Assembly: GCA_030638185.1 (NCBI GenBank)
Contig: DAOWFD010000105.1
Coordinates: forward strand, 1-13,960
Length of the DNA: 13,960 nucleotides
From: Candidatus Aegiribacteria sp.
Lineage (GTDB): Bacteria; Fermentibacterota; Fermentibacteria; Fermentibacterales; JCC-6
Reading direction: 5' to 3'
Shown: in pieces, positions 13,309 through 13,960 of the stretch
Layout: every line of letters begins with the position of its first letter
Position numbering within the stretch: the first letter of the stretch is position 1
Notes under the pieces: generated by a model
The model's input: only the letters and a program-made list of their open reading frames with translations
What the model was told of the DNA's origin: nothing
Database searches by the model: none
Position numbers and translations under genes: made by a program

Positions 13309-13751
13309 TGAGACGCTTACAGCATCTGAGGCCTGCCAGAGGAGCCACCAAGGTCTCTTCCAGGCGAGGTCGCGGACGGGGTACCGGTAAGGGCGGAACC
13401 AGCGGCAAAGGTCATAAAGGTCAAAGGGCTAGAGCCAGCATTCAGCCCTGGTTCGAAGGTGGTCAGATGCCTATTCAGAGACGTATGAGCCATAAGGGAT
13501 TCAATAATACCCGATTCACCAGGAAGTTTCAGATAGTCAATGTTGAGCACCTTGATAGATTTACAGCGGACAGCGTTGTAACTCCTGATATAATGAAGGA
13601 TGCCGGGCTGGTTTCTTCCAGATTCCGTCCGGTCAAGATCCTTGGAAAAGGAGGACTGAAGAGGGCACTTACCGTATGCGCTCATTCATTCAGCTCCAGC
13701 GCCGAAGAGATTATTAAATCCGCCGGGGGTTCAGTGGAGGTGCTTCCGTAA
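13308..13751 (+). CDS. rplO: 50S ribosomal protein L15
   Basis: L15 is an internal large-subunit protein binding 23S rRNA late in assembly. The 147-residue protein (144 in E. coli) has the glycine- and arginine-rich N-terminal extension (RRGRGRGTGKGGTSGKGHKGQRAR), then FEGGQMPIQRRMSHKGFNN, and ends with a typical beta-strand region, VKILGKGGLKRALTVCAHSFSSSAEEIIKSAGGSVEVL. The ATG overlaps the rpmD stop (TAATG) behind GAGGAGG (13294-13300). The stop also overlaps the ATG of the next gene in the same way. In most bacteria secY follows here; it does not in this window. Confidence 0.97.
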   Translation: MRRLQHLRPARGATKVSSRRGRGRGTGKGGTSGKGHKGQRARASIQPWFEGGQMPIQRRMSHKGFNNTRFTRKFQIVNVEHLDRFTADSVVTPDIMKDAGLVSSRFRPVKILGKGGLKRALTVCAHSFSSSAEEIIKSAGGSVEVLP

Positions 13752-13960
13752 TGCGGGGTTTTGAGAATATCCTGAAGATTCAGGATGAAGAGGGTTGGTT
13801 CTACTTCGATGAGGCCCGAACTACCGGCAAGTACGCCGAGGGCCGTTTCCATCTGTTCGCACTGTATGAATTCCTGAAGCACAATCCTGGCAGCGAGCTG
13901 AATGGCCGAATCAAAGACGCTTTCAGACGCTGGGCGGACTACAACATGCGGTGCGCAAAC
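13751..13960 (+). CDS. Unrecognised gene in the secY position (3' end outside window)
   Basis: An open frame of 70 codons starts at ATG 13751, sharing one base with the rplO stop (TAATG). GGAGGT (13736-13741) lies nine bases upstream, so translation is probably coupled to rplO. It continues past the right edge. It is not SecY: there is no membrane segment and no SecY N-terminal motif. The visible part starts MRGFENILKIQDEEGWFYFDE and is rich in aromatic residues, charged and probably helical in the second half (GRFHLFALYEFLKHNPGSE, RIKDAFRRWADYN). No signal peptide is visible. I do not recognise the family. The pattern faintly recalls alpha-helical toroid sugar-processing enzymes, but that is a weak impression. 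Codon use looks like that of its neighbours. Confidence 0.75.
   Translation, partial: MRGFENILKIQDEEGWFYFDEARTTGKYAEGRFHLFALYEFLKHNPGSELNGRIKDAFRRWADYNMRCAN

Noticed and set aside
13751..13960. SecY in the expected position after rplO
   Set aside because: The visible 70 codons have no membrane segment and no SecY N-terminal motif; no other frame here encodes one.

Overview
The window is one long plus-strand run of translation genes: the 3' end of rpoC, then the str, S10 and spc ribosomal protein clusters fused end to end. The layout is rpoC(3') - rpsL - rpsG - fusA - rpsJ - rplC - rplD - rplW - rplB - rpsS - rplV - rpsC - rplP - rpmC - rpsQ - rplN - rplX - rplE - rpsN - rpsH - rplF - rplR - rpsE - rpmD - rplO, ending in an unrecognised reading frame that runs off the right edge. 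Coding is almost continuous, and many stop/start pairs overlap or abut. I see no tRNA, rRNA, mobile element, CRISPR array or intrinsic terminator. The whole stretch looks like one transcript.

The organism is a bacterium with strong Shine-Dalgarno signals, frequent TTG starts and, by eye, roughly balanced base composition. The cysteine-containing (zinc) forms of S14 and L24, a DHPMGGG motif in L2, a long insert ahead of the conserved C-terminal part of RpoC, and an EF-G with an atypical domain IV loop all point away from the well-studied enterobacteria and bacilli. A deep-branching Gram-negative or candidate phylum, perhaps near the FCB group, would fit. This is an inference and I cannot name a taxon.

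Region by region: 2-1507 is the RpoC C-terminal region; 1564-4592 is the str part (S12, S7, EF-G) without a tuf gene; 4625-8820 is S10 to S3; 8827-9730 is L16, L29 and S17; 9743-13751 is the spc part (L14 to L15); 13751-13960 is an unknown gene where secY is normally found.

The gene content is ordinary, so the interesting signals lie in the three longest gaps and in departures from the standard order. A perfect hairpin abuts the rpsG ribosome binding site. A perfect 10-bp stem buries the fusA ribosome binding site. The 144-nt gap between rpsJ and rplC is filled with hairpins that have mutually exclusive alternative pairings, resembling a switch. These look like candidate autogenous control points for S7, EF-G and the L3/L4 group. 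Other notable points are the RpoC insert with a predicted coiled coil, altered conserved segments in L6 and EF-G, TTG starts confined to small-subunit genes, and the replacement of secY by a translationally coupled unknown gene.
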